Made by a program: the position numbers and the translations under genes. From positions 62,001 to 126,000 of the forward strand of contig CAMBOV010000004.1 of NCBI GenBank assembly GCA_945869475.1: DNA of 64,000 bases, written 5' to 3'. Below, piece by piece: positions 8,128 to 17,000 of the stretch. How positions within the stretch are numbered: the stretch's first letter is position 1; each line of letters opens with the position of its first letter. This stretch comes from Singulisphaera sp. GP187. Lineage in GTDB: Bacteria > Planctomycetota > Phycisphaerae > Phycisphaerales > SM1A02. The notes beneath the pieces were generated by a model. That model was not told where the DNA came from, made no database searches, and was given only the letters and a program-made list of their open reading frames with translations.

Positions 8128-9676
8128 GCGGCTTGCGTTCTTTCACGCGAAAATAGACTGGCACCTCAACGAAAAATGTCGCCCCGCGTCCGAGTTCTGA
8201 GACCACACCGACCGTCGATCCGAGCATCTGCGCGAGCTCGCGACAGATGGCGAGTCCGAGCCCCGTGCCTCCATGCACCTTCGTGTGGCTTGCATCGACT
8301 TGGCGAAACTTCTCGAAGATCGTCTCTTGCAAGTCTGCTGGAATTCCCTCGCCCTCATCGCTCACCGAGATTCGCACCGCCGGACGCGCGTCGACGCCGA
8401 TCGGCTTCGCATCGATGCGAATGATTCCGCCTGCGGGCGAGAACTTGACGGCGTTCGATAGAAAGTTGTACAGAATCTGCTGCAACTTTCCAGGATCGGT
8501 CTCGACCGAGGTGAGTTCTTTGTCGACCGTCGCGACGAACGTGATCTGCTTGGCCATCGCTTGAGGACGCATGATCGTCTCGAGTCCTTCGAGGATGTCT
8601 GCGACGCTCACTGGAACAACAGCCAACGACATCCGACCTGCTTCGATCTTCGCCATGTCAAGCAGCTCATTGATCATGTCAAGCAGCATGCGCGCGCTGG
8701 TGAGAATATTTGAGATGTAGCGAACACGCTTGGGGTCAGCGTGCGTGTCTGCCCGCGCGATCTCTTCGAGCAATTCTGCAAAACCAATAATTGAATTGAG
8801 CGGCGTTCGCAATTCATGTGAGACGTTGGCTAGAAACTCACTCTTCAACCGATTCGATTCGAAGAGCCCAACATTTACTTCGGAGAGCTCAACCACTTTG
8901 AGATCGAGCGATTCATTCATCGACCGCAGCGACGTTTGAACACTGTTCACCTCGTCGAGCATTCCGTCGAATGCGCGCGAAAGTTCCTCAAGTTCATCGC
9001 CCGTACGCAACGCACTTCGCACGTGCACCTCGCCCCGTCGAACCCTTTCAGCACTCGCGCGCAATCGGCGCACTGGAGAAAAGATGAGCTTCGTGAGGAT
9101 GAGCGAGAAGACGACCACTGCGAGTGCGACCGCGACCACCCATCCCACCACCAGGTACCAGCGGTTCGCCTGAATCTGCGCTGCGGCGAACGCGCTGGTG
9201 CGTTCGATCACCAGGATCGCGCGCAGCGGATCGCCCAGCGACAACTCCGACGCGTGCGGAGCGAAGTCAACGAATTGACGATCTTGAATCGCCCTCCACT
9301 GACTCTCGCGAAGCGCATGCGCATACCGATAGACGACCCCATTCTCGCTTGTTACCGTCGAGAAAAACTCTTCGTCCTTCGGTTCGGCCACGAACTGCCG
9401 GTACGACTGCTCGACGAAGAGATCAGCGATCCCACCCTCTTCGATCCGCTCAACAGTCACGACGCGAATCGGTATCGGGATGCCCTCACTTCGGTTCAGG
9501 TCGAACCCATTGCGCACCCACGTCTCTGCGAGTTGTCGTGACATCTCGCGTTGGCTCTCGTCGACGGTCTGCTCGAGGCGCATCCATGGAACACCCAACG
9601 CTCCGGCGAGAATGACAAGAATCGCTCCGCCGAAAAGAATCTGGCATTTGTTGGCGAGTGAGGGTCCGCGTGCCAT
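8099..9676 (-). CDS. Membrane sensor histidine kinase with HAMP domain
   Basis: 525 residues. TM1 at about 12-33, a periplasmic sensor domain at 34-173, TM2 at about 174-198, HAMP at about 199-252 and a short coiled coil. The HisKA helix follows with FLANVSHELRTPLN (phospho-acceptor His about 287), then an HATPase_c domain with N box QILYNFLSNAVKF, G1 DEGEGI and G2 GGTGLGLAI. It would phosphorylate a response regulator; none is encoded next to it. Start ATG 9676 is supported by TAGGCT ending 6 nt upstream. Divergent from the zinc-finger gene at 9719. Confidence 0.93.
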   Translation of the reverse strand: MARGPSLANKCQILFGGAILVILAGALGVPWMRLEQTVDESQREMSRQLAETWVRNGFDLNRSEGIPIPIRVVTVERIEEGGIADLFVEQSYRQFVAEPKDEEFFSTVTSENGVVYRYAHALRESQWRAIQDRQFVDFAPHASELSLGDPLRAILVIERTSAFAAAQIQANRWYLVVGWVVAVALAVVVFSLILTKLIFSPVRRLRASAERVRRGEVHVRSALRTGDELEELSRAFDGMLDEVNSVQTSLRSMNESLDLKVVELSEVNVGLFESNRLKSEFLANVSHELRTPLNSIIGFAELLEEIARADTHADPKRVRYISNILTSARMLLDMINELLDMAKIEAGRMSLAVVPVSVADILEGLETIMRPQAMAKQITFVATVDKELTSVETDPGKLQQILYNFLSNAVKFSPAGGIIRIDAKPIGVDARPAVRISVSDEGEGIPADLQETIFEKFRQVDASHTKVHGGTGLGLAICRELAQMLGSTVGVVSELGRGATFFVEVPVYFRVKERKPLMSQSEGAR

Positions 9677-9682
9677 CGGTAC

Positions 9683-9688
9683 AGCCTA
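9683..9688 (-). promoter_or_regulatory. -10 element TAGGCT, leaderless start at 9676
   Basis: On the minus strand TAGGCT ends 6 nt before the sensor kinase ATG; no Shine-Dalgarno. Confidence 0.6.
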
Positions 9689-9706
9689 GCGGGATCGATC
9701 TCTGCC

Positions 9707-9712
9707 TATCCT
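9707..9712 (+). promoter_or_regulatory. -10 element TATCCT, leaderless start at 9719
   Basis: TATCCT ends 6 nt before ATG 9719, 18 bp from the opposing -10 of the sensor kinase, so both genes leave a 42-bp intergenic region. Confidence 0.65.
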
Positions 9713-9718
9713 CTCGAG

Positions 9719-10078
9719 ATGCGCCGCGAAGGAACAAACTCACAAAGCGTCGAGATGACCGACGTGCTCTGCGACTATTGCCACACTGCGTGGACGCTTG
9801 ATCGACCGATGATCGAGGGTCACCAAGGTGCGTGCATTTGCGGCAGTTGTCTTCGCATCGCCTACTGCTCGGTGAAACTCTCAGCACAGAACGACGCAGC
9901 CGCCGGCGAACCCTCGAAGTGTGTGATGTGTCTCGAAGAGCGCACCGATGCCTGCTTTCGAAGTCCCGCATTCAGCGACGCATTGATTTGTGAACGGTGC
10001 ATCGTCATGGCGGCGAAGGCGCTCGCGCGTGATCCCGAGAGCAACTGGACGCTCCCAACCGACGAGGCGTCAACCTAA
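9719..10078 (+). CDS. Small double zinc-finger protein (ClpX C4-like)
   Basis: 119 residues with two four-cysteine sets: CDYC ... CICGSC in the first half and CVMC ... CERC in the second. The spacing and the VLCDYCHTAW context resemble the C4 zinc finger at the N-terminus of ClpX, here without an AAA+ domain. The role is unknown; a protein-protein or protein-nucleic-acid adaptor is a guess. A promoter-like TATCCT 6 nt before ATG 9719 supports that start over the ATG at 9755. It is followed 26 nt later by trmB on the same strand. Confidence 0.7.
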   Translation: MRREGTNSQSVEMTDVLCDYCHTAWTLDRPMIEGHQGACICGSCLRIAYCSVKLSAQNDAAAGEPSKCVMCLEERTDACFRSPAFSDALICERCIVMAAKALARDPESNWTLPTDEAST

Positions 10079-10104
10079 CGCGCCTCGATCGACCGAGCCC
10101 ACCC

Positions 10105-10833
10105 ATGGATGCAGCGCGCGGAAAACAGATGGATGTTGGTCAGATCGGGCTCGATCGCTCCCACCTTCCTTCGCACGAGAGCGGACCGTTCGATGCGCGC
10201 ACACTCTTCGCGAACCCGACGCATGCATTCGAGATCGAGATCGGTTCTGGCAAGGGCACATTTCTCGTGCAGCAGGCTGTGCTTCAGCCAGAGACGAACT
10301 TTCTAGGCATCGAATGGACCGCCGAATTCTGGCGATACGCGAGCGATCGAGTTCGACGGCGAGAACTCTCAAACGTACGACTCTTGCACACCGATGCGAC
10401 CGAACTCTTTCGCTTCTGGCTGCCCGATGCGATCGCGCGCGTCATTCACCTCTACTTCAGCGATCCATGGCCCAAGTCGCGACACCACAAACGGCGAGTG
10501 ATTCAAGATGAAAGCCTGCGGCACTTTCACCGGGTGCTCGCCCCCGGCGGCGAACTGCGAATCGTCACCGATCACGCCGAACTCTGGAAGTGGTACGAAG
10601 AACACGCACTGCGCAACGCGCATCTCTTTGCGGTCAAGCCATTCATCTCGCCAGACTCAGCGAAAGCGGGCGAGGTTGTTGGAACAAATTTCGAGCGCAA
10701 GTTTGCCCGCGAGGGGCGACCGTTTATGGCGATGACGTTGGTGCGACTGCCGGCGGAGTCTGCGGCACGCTCAACGTGCGAACAATCCAGTCGGCGATCA
10801 GAGTCGGCACCGCCGGATTCATCGTCTCCTTGA
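10105..10833 (+). CDS. trmB: tRNA (guanine-N7-)-methyltransferase
   Basis: 242 residues. TrmB places m7G at position 46 of tRNAs using S-adenosylmethionine. Visible motifs: EIGSGKGTFLVQQA (SAM-binding glycine loop), FLGIEW (acidic end of strand 2) and YFSDPWPKSRHHKRRVIQ, the family signature. The last 30-35 residues (after VRLPAES) are Ser/Arg-rich and run antisense through the 3' end of the hydrolase gene by 110 nt; the family normally ends close to the overlap. There is no clear RBS or -10 at ATG 10105; ATG 10132 is an alternative start. Confidence 0.93.
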   Translation: MDAARGKQMDVGQIGLDRSHLPSHESGPFDARTLFANPTHAFEIEIGSGKGTFLVQQAVLQPETNFLGIEWTAEFWRYASDRVRRRELSNVRLLHTDATELFRFWLPDAIARVIHLYFSDPWPKSRHHKRRVIQDESLRHFHRVLAPGGELRIVTDHAELWKWYEEHALRNAHLFAVKPFISPDSAKAGEVVGTNFERKFAREGRPFMAMTLVRLPAESAARSTCEQSSRRSESAPPDSSSP

Positions 10834-11878
10834 TCGAGGCGTACTCATCTGGCATCCCAGTCTGCGCAGTCTGAAAGAGGTGATTCGCCTGTGCGATCAC
10901 GACGATCTCTGGCTTCATCGGAGAGACGCGCGCGCCATCCTCGAACGGTTTGCGATTGTGTTTGGGTGAGACTTGCACATCGTGCTCACCGAACAGCACG
11001 AGTGTCGGCACGCTGATCTTCGCAATGGCATCGGCTGGATCGAGCGGCAGAAACGTGCGCATCCACGGAGAATTGACCTGTGCCATCCCTTGTGCCACGG
11101 ATGATTCGATCAGTGCCTCCGATGGCTTTGTCTTCATGACGATCGCGAGTTGCGCCTCGACGAGTCGCCGCATGATCGGCTTCAGTGTCGCTTCGTCAGC
11201 ACCCGCAATGACCGCATCAAACATCTCGCGGTGACACTCGAGCGCGAAAGCCGCGTCGCCAGCAGCGACTCCCATCTGTGCGTAGATGTCACCCGATTGC
11301 GTCACGATCACCCGCGCACCCGAGATTCCTGGAGGTGCGAGTAACACTGCAAAGTTCATCGCCGCGTCTGGACCCTGCGCCATCAAGACTCCGATGAGGC
11401 CGCCTTCACTGTGTCCGACGACCCCAGTTTTTTGGGGATCAATTTCTGGTCGAGAGCGCAACCATGCGACCTGAGCCTTTGCATCTTCGAGGAAATCAAA
11501 AGTCGTTGCCAACTTTCCATCACCCGTGGATTTTGCAAATCCGCGGTCGTCGCAGCGGATGGACGCGATCCCGTGCTGCGCAAGCGCGGCGGCGATCACT
11601 CGAAATGGCTTGTGACCAAAGATCGTCTCGTCGCGGTCTTGCAGTCCACTGCCTGTGATGAAGACCACCGCTGGAAATTTGACCGCGGCGTCATCGCTCG
11701 TCGGAACAACAAACGTGCCAGCGAGTGTGACTCCTTCAACGCTCGAGACTCTGACTTCAACGCCGTCGCCCTGAGCTACCGCAGGTGTCACTCGTGCCGC
11801 ACTCGGCGCAACTTCTTGCGGCTGGCTTTCCCTGGGGCAGAAACTCACCGCGCCCACAATGAGCCAGCAGGCGATCAC
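10724..11878 (-). CDS. Exported alpha/beta hydrolase
   Basis: 384 residues from GTG 11878. The beginning IACWLIVGAVSF looks like a signal peptide; the body has the alpha/beta-hydrolase pattern: FITGSGLQDRDE oxyanion region, nucleophile elbow GHSEGG (Ser), VLFGEHDVQV with the acid, and AQANHLFQ with the catalytic His. This resembles the YfhR/BAAT-type esterase or acyl hydrolase group; substrate unknown. GTG 11878 overlaps the stop of rsfS as GTGA, so it is the third gene of an rpsU-rsfS-hydrolase operon; a longer reading from 11923 would overlap rsfS by 49 nt and is less likely. Confidence 0.85.
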   Translation of the reverse strand: MIACWLIVGAVSFCPRESQPQEVAPSAARVTPAVAQGDGVEVRVSSVEGVTLAGTFVVPTSDDAAVKFPAVVFITGSGLQDRDETIFGHKPFRVIAAALAQHGIASIRCDDRGFAKSTGDGKLATTFDFLEDAKAQVAWLRSRPEIDPQKTGVVGHSEGGLIGVLMAQGPDAAMNFAVLLAPPGISGARVIVTQSGDIYAQMGVAAGDAAFALECHREMFDAVIAGADEATLKPIMRRLVEAQLAIVMKTKPSEALIESSVAQGMAQVNSPWMRTFLPLDPADAIAKISVPTLVLFGEHDVQVSPKHNRKPFEDGARVSPMKPEIVVIAQANHLFQTAQTGMPDEYASIKETMNPAVPTLIADWIVRTLSVPQTPPAVAPTSSP

Positions 11879-12261
11879 TTCTTTATCGCGGCACGCCACG
11901 GGAGTCGCGGCGCCTCTGCCCACAGACCTTCGATATCGTAAAAGGCCCGCTGATTTGGCTCAAAGAGGTGCACAACGACGTCGACGAAATCGACGACGAT
12001 CCAACTGGTTCCAGAATCTGCGCTCGTGCGCCAAGCGGGTGAGCCCAGGGTCTTTCCGAGTTTGTCGATGTCTTCGCCGACCGACTTCATCTGCCGCTGG
12101 CTGGTGCCGCTCGCGATGATCATGTAATCGCAGATTTGCGAACGACCGACGAGATCAAGCACCACGACGTCTGAGCACTTCAGTTCAGACATACGCAGGG
12201 CAGCACCGACCGCGAACGTCTTCGTTCGCGCGGCATCAGACTTGAGAGTTGCTCGGCTCAT
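11875..12261 (-). CDS. rsfS: Ribosomal silencing factor RsfS
   Basis: 128 residues. RsfS binds uL14 and blocks subunit joining when nutrients are short. The fold is visible as CSDVVVLDL ... CDYMIIASGTSQRQ ... WIVVDFVDVVVHLF, ending RAFYDIEGLWAEAPR, all family landmarks. It lies 18 nt downstream of rpsU and overlaps the next gene by 4 nt, so all three are probably one transcript. Confidence 0.95.
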   Translation of the reverse strand: MSRATLKSDAARTKTFAVGAALRMSELKCSDVVVLDLVGRSQICDYMIIASGTSQRQMKSVGEDIDKLGKTLGSPAWRTSADSGTSWIVVDFVDVVVHLFEPNQRAFYDIEGLWAEAPRLPWRAAIKK

Positions 12262-12279
12262 CCAGCGTTTCAGTTCGGA

Positions 12280-12672
12280 TTAGCGTGCGCCGCCACCGGT
12301 TCGTCCGCCACCGGTGCGACCACCAGCTGTGCGTCCGCCACCGCTGCGACCCGCGCTCGGACGACCGCCACCAGTGCGACCGCCACCTGCTCGTGCGCCG
12401 CCGGTCGAACGTCCACGTGCACCTGAGGATGCGCCACCAGAGGACGGACCACCGCTACTCATGCCGTCACGACCACTCGATCCCTCGCTGCGCATCGTGA
12501 AGGTGCGCTGCGGACCGCGAATTGTCTCGCGTCGCTTGATCTCAGAGGGCTTCTCGTAATATTGCCGCTTCTTCAAGTCTTTGGTGATGCCTTCGCGCTC
12601 GCACATCTTCTTGAAGCGGCGCAACATCTGCTCGGCGGTTTCGTTTCCTCTGCTCTTAACTCGAATGGGCAT
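12280..12672 (-). CDS. rpsU: 30S ribosomal protein S21 with long Gly/Arg-rich tail
   Basis: 130 residues, about twice the usual 60-75. Residues 1-65 are a normal bS21 (MPIRVKSRGNETAEQMLRRF, then YYEKPSEIKRRE). The rest is a low-complexity tail of Ser/Gly followed by GGRTGGGR-type repeats, resembling RGG boxes. AGGAT about 9 nt upstream of ATG 12672 may act as RBS. First gene of the operon with rsfS. The tail is on the coding strand with the same codon preference and no frameshift, so it is part of the protein. Confidence 0.93.
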   Translation of the reverse strand: MPIRVKSRGNETAEQMLRRFKKMCEREGITKDLKKRQYYEKPSEIKRRETIRGPQRTFTMRSEGSSGRDGMSSGGPSSGGASSGARGRSTGGARAGGGRTGGGRPSAGRSGGGRTAGGRTGGGRTGGGAR

Positions 12673-12784
12673 GCGTATGGATCCTTGTATGGGGTGAGTC
12701 CCGAATTAGAGCATCTTTTCAGCCTCAAGGCAAGCGGTCGAAGAAGTTGGCAAAATGCCCCTCGACTCCTCCGAGAATTCCTTC

Positions 12785-13363
12785 ATGCCCCTGCTCATCG
12801 ATGTCAACAATCTCATGCATGTCACGGGGGTCCTACCCGCTGAAATCGCTGGACCCAATGAGCGCGAGATGGCAGAACTCATCCTGCAAAGCCGTTTTTC
12901 TGGCGAGGCAATCTGCTTCGTGTGTGACGGACCCTCGCGCGGCAGGCAGACTTCCGACATGGGATCGGTCGTCTTTCACTACGCGGGTGCGGGAGTCTCT
13001 GCCGATTCGATCATCGCGCAGATGGTCGAGGAGTGCTCTGCACCGAGGCGATTGACAGTCGTTTCGGGCGACCGCGCGATTCTCAAGCATGCGAAGCGTC
13101 GACGTTGCCCCACGATTTCGTGCGAAGATTTTCTCGAGATTCTCTCGCGCGACTACGCGAAGCGCTCTCGATCGAACCGCACTGGACGCTCCCTCGCCGA
13201 TCGATCGACTATCGATCCGCTCACACAGAGCCAGGTCGATGCATGGAAGCGCTACTTCGGGCTCGATGATGAGGCGAAGGTCGAGGCGCTCCGAACCGCC
13301 GCACGCGAGGGTCCAGCGCACAAGAAGCCACACGATCGCCGGACGCCTCGAAAACTCGACTAG
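12785..13363 (+). CDS. NYN-domain (YacP-like) putative ribonuclease
   Basis: 192 residues. MPLLIDVNNLMH at the very start and LTVVSGDRAILKHAKRR further on are the acidic motifs of the NYN/PIN-like fold found in YacP (Rae1). Members cleave RNA, some at the ribosome. A basic C-terminal third follows. The start is put at ATG 12785 because the domain begins there; ATG 12755, in frame, would add ten residues. Divergent from rpsU. Confidence 0.75.
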   Translation: MPLLIDVNNLMHVTGVLPAEIAGPNEREMAELILQSRFSGEAICFVCDGPSRGRQTSDMGSVVFHYAGAGVSADSIIAQMVEECSAPRRLTVVSGDRAILKHAKRRRCPTISCEDFLEILSRDYAKRSRSNRTGRSLADRSTIDPLTQSQVDAWKRYFGLDDEAKVEALRTAAREGPAHKKPHDRRTPRKLD

Positions 13364-13373
13364 CAACAGTCTC

Positions 13374-13379
13374 TATTCT
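13374..13379 (+). promoter_or_regulatory. -10 element TATTCT, leaderless start at 13387
   Basis: TATTCT ends 7 nt before the pdxH ATG; no Shine-Dalgarno. Confidence 0.6.
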
Positions 13380-13386
13380 CTCACGC

Positions 13387-14064
13387 ATGAGCGACGCACG
13401 CGATGATTCGATTCAGTTCATCGATGTCGGCCAACGGCCTGTGCCGATGATCGACTTCGTTCCAGTGCCGATGAACTTTGACGCGCCGCCAAGCGATCCG
13501 GTCACAGAGTTTCGCCGTTGGCTCGATGAAGCACATCGACTCGCGCTCTTTAATCCAAATGCGATGGCGCTTGCGACGGTTGACGCAGACGGAACGCCGT
13601 CGCTTCGCACCGTGTTGCTCAAGGGGTTCGACGAACAGGGAGCCCTCTTCTTCACGAATCGAATGAGCCGCAAGGGACGCGCTCTCGAGAGCCATCCGCA
13701 TGCTGCACTCTCGTTTCATTGGGACAACCTCGCCCGTCAGGTTCACATCATCGGACGAGTGTCGCAGACGAGTGACGCCATCAGCGATGCATACTTTCTG
13801 ACAAGACCACGCGAAAGTCGCATCGGCGCGTGGTCGAGCGATCAGAGTCAACCTGTTGCGAGTCGCGAGAAGCTCGACGCGCGCGTCGCGCAGACCGAAG
13901 CACGCTTCGCAGGAAAAGAGGTCCCACGCCCTCCGCATTGGGGTGGATACCGCGTCGCACTCGACTCAATCGAGTTCTGGCAGGGAGATCTTTTTCGTGT
14001 GCACGATCGAATCGTCTATCAACGATTAGAAGGTGGCTGGAAGATCGCTCGTTTGTTTCCGTGA
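13387..14064 (+). CDS. pdxH: Pyridoxine/pyridoxamine 5'-phosphate oxidase
   Basis: 225 residues, the usual length. It oxidises PNP/PMP to PLP with FMN. Visible: NAMALATVDADGTPSLRTVLLK (FMN-binding strands), FFTNRMSRKG, QVHIIGRV and the C-terminal PPHWGGYRVALDSIEFWQG with the closing RLFP typical of the family. A leaderless-type -10 stands 7 nt upstream. Its 3' end overlaps dnaE on the other strand by 39 nt. Confidence 0.95.
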   Translation: MSDARDDSIQFIDVGQRPVPMIDFVPVPMNFDAPPSDPVTEFRRWLDEAHRLALFNPNAMALATVDADGTPSLRTVLLKGFDEQGALFFTNRMSRKGRALESHPHAALSFHWDNLARQVHIIGRVSQTSDAISDAYFLTRPRESRIGAWSSDQSQPVASREKLDARVAQTEARFAGKEVPRPPHWGGYRVALDSIEFWQGDLFRVHDRIVYQRLEGGWKIARLFP

Positions 14065-17000
14065 GCTGAATCGACTCTCGCGTTCACGCTTTGGAGGAAC
14101 CCATCCTCCATGCACAACAACTCTGCCAGGACCAACAATCTCCGTCAATTTGCGCAGCAACCCCTTCTCTGCGACCACGCGCATTCCGTGCGGCAGAAGA
14201 GTTGCGCTGCCGCCCTCGACTTCAACGATCACAACAACTTCGACGGGGCGTCCCTTCAAACTCACGACACTTCCCGCCGCCTGCCGAAGCGCCCCTGCGA
14301 CCATCGCAAGTGTGCCAGCGAAGTCTGACTCGCCGCTCGCATCGAGCGCAGGATCGCTGAGCCGAATCTCGAGTCGACTTGCGAGGTGCGCACCCGCATC
14401 TTCTATTGCGAAGACGCGGTCGACAATGACTCCCGCAGTCGCTCGCGATCGATCGATCGATCCAGCGAGCAGCACGACTCTGCCATCCTGCATCAACTCG
14501 CCGCAGGTGGCAAACGTCTCGGCGAAGAGCACCGCGTCGAAGTTGCCAGCGCGATCGGCGAGTGTTGCGATCGCCATCCGTTGATTCGCGTGCGCTCCGC
14601 GCTGCGTGATGATCTGCCGCACGCGCGTGATGAGTCCGGCAATCACGATTGTTCCTGTGCTGGTTGACTCAGCAAGTCGCGCGCTATCACAGTTGCAGAA
14701 CGAGGAGATTTCGCCGCGATAATCATCGAGTGGATGGCCCGACACGTGAAATCCGAGCGCCTCACGTTCGTAACTCAACGCGGTCATGCGATCCCATGGA
14801 TCGGTGCGGCGAAGGTTCATCGCGACCGCAGTCGTCTGTGCGTGCGTCTCGGCGTCAGGCTGCGAGAACATCGACATCTGTCCTGCGGCACGGTCTCGCG
14901 CGGACGTCGCTCCAGCGCGCAGTGCGTCTTCGAGTGATGCGAGCACTGCCGCCCGCTGACTCGTGCCGTGCAGTGAATCGAGCACCCCCGCCTTGATCAA
15001 CGTCTCGAGCGACGATCGATTCACCGCGCGCAAGTTGACTCGACCACAGAGATCGAAGAGATCACGAAAGTTTCCACCCTTCGCGCGCTCGTCCGTGATC
15101 GCCGCAATCGCATTATCACTCACACCCTTCATCGCGCGCAGTCCAAATCGCACATGGCCGTGCAAGTGATCGTGCGGCTCATCGGGCGCGAAGACCACCG
15201 CAAAATCTGCCGTCGAGAGATTGATGTCCGGACCCTTCACCTCGACGCCAACGTGTCGGTGCTCGCGCGTCGAGTCAGACCATGCGATGCGCTTGCATTC
15301 TTCGAGATAGACCGCCCAATCTTCGACCTTCTGCGCCTGACTTTCGAACGTCAGCACCGCCGCCATGTAGTGCGCCGGAAAATAGCTCTTCAAGTACGCC
15401 GTCTGGTAGGCGATGATCGCGTAGCCGGTCGAGTGACTTTTATTGAATCCATATCCCGCAAACTTCAGGATGAGATCGAAGAGTTCGTTGGCTTGATCCT
15501 TTGCGAGCCCCCGCGCGCCCGCTCCGCGAATGAAATCTGCCCGCGCAGCATTGATGACATCTTGCTTCTTCTTCGAGATCGCCTTGATGATGGTGTAGGC
15601 CGTTCGCAGTGGGATGTCGCCCAACTGATGCAGCACCTGCATGATCTGTTCTTGATAGACCATCACTCCGTACGTCTCTGCAGTGAGACGATCGACAACT
15701 TCATGCACGCGAGGCACCGGCTGCTTTCGAGCCTTTCGCTGACAATAATCTGGGATGAGTTCCATCGGCCCCGGACGAAAGAGCGCGTTGGCGGCGATCA
15801 GATCTTCGAGGCGATCGGGCTGCATCTCTGCAATCGTCTTGCGCATACCACCCGATTCAAACTGAAAGACGCCACCCGTTTCTGCCCGTCGAAAGAGCGC
15901 GAAGACTCGCTGGTCAGCGAAATCGATGCGATCGAGATCGAGTGGATCGGCTCCCCGTTTCGCAGGGTCGTCTGAAAACTCTTCGCCGCGACCAACGGCC
16001 GTCCACTGCGCGCGAGCGCTGAGTGATCCGCGGATCAGGCTCTTTGCGCACTCAATGGTCGAGAGCGTTCGCAGCCCCAAGAAATCCATCTTGAGCAATC
16101 CGATCTTTTCGCAGGTGGGCCCATCCCACTGTGTGATCACATCTTCACTTCCGCCCGTCGCCCGACAGAGTGGCACGATGTTCTCGAGAGGTTGCGTTGA
16201 AATGACAACACCCGCTGCATGCACGCTCGAATTGCGCGCATGATCTTCGAGCCCCTGCGCGTGCTCGAGCACCTTTCGCACGACTGGATTTTCATCCCGA
16301 GCTTCGCGTAGCGCTGGCTCACGTTCGAGCGCCTTCTTGATGGTGATATGCAATTCAGCGGGAACGAGATCGCTGAGTCGCTGTCCATCAGAGACCGACA
16401 ATCCCATCGTGCGGGCGACATCTTTGATCGCTGCCTTCGCCTTGAGCCGTCCAAAGGTAATGATCTGCGCGACGTGGCCGTACTTTGTGCGCACATAGTC
16501 GAGCACCGACGCCCGACCATGCTGACAGATGTCGATGTCGATGTCTGGATACTCGCTGCGATCTGGATCGGTGAACCGTTCGAAGAGCAGTCCGAATTTT
16601 TCGGGACAGGCGTTCGAAAGTCCCAGCACATATCCCACCATCGTGCCGACACCCGAGCCTCGAGCGGTTGCTGGGATGCCCCGCTGATGCGCCCAACTCA
16701 CGAAGTCCCAGACGATCAAGAAGTATGCGCTGATCGACTTGTTGGCGAGAATCTGCAGTTCGCGTTCGAGTCGCGATCGAATTGCGGGAGTCACACCGTG
16801 TGGTCCGTAGCGCCAGACCAGTCCTGCTTCGCAGAGCAGTGTGAGCGCACGATCGCACTGCGTCTTGGTCTCGTCACGCGCCGCATGATCACCACCATCG
16901 AATGGACTCAACTCAAATGTTCGGCAGTACGCCTTGAACCACTCCGTCAAGTCTCCGCCGTTGTACGGGGCACAGACAGCGGGAATCTTCACCCGCACCA

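Noticed and set aside
15154-15975. 273-codon antisense frame in dnaE
   Set aside because: No recognisable protein and no start signals; shadow of dnaE.
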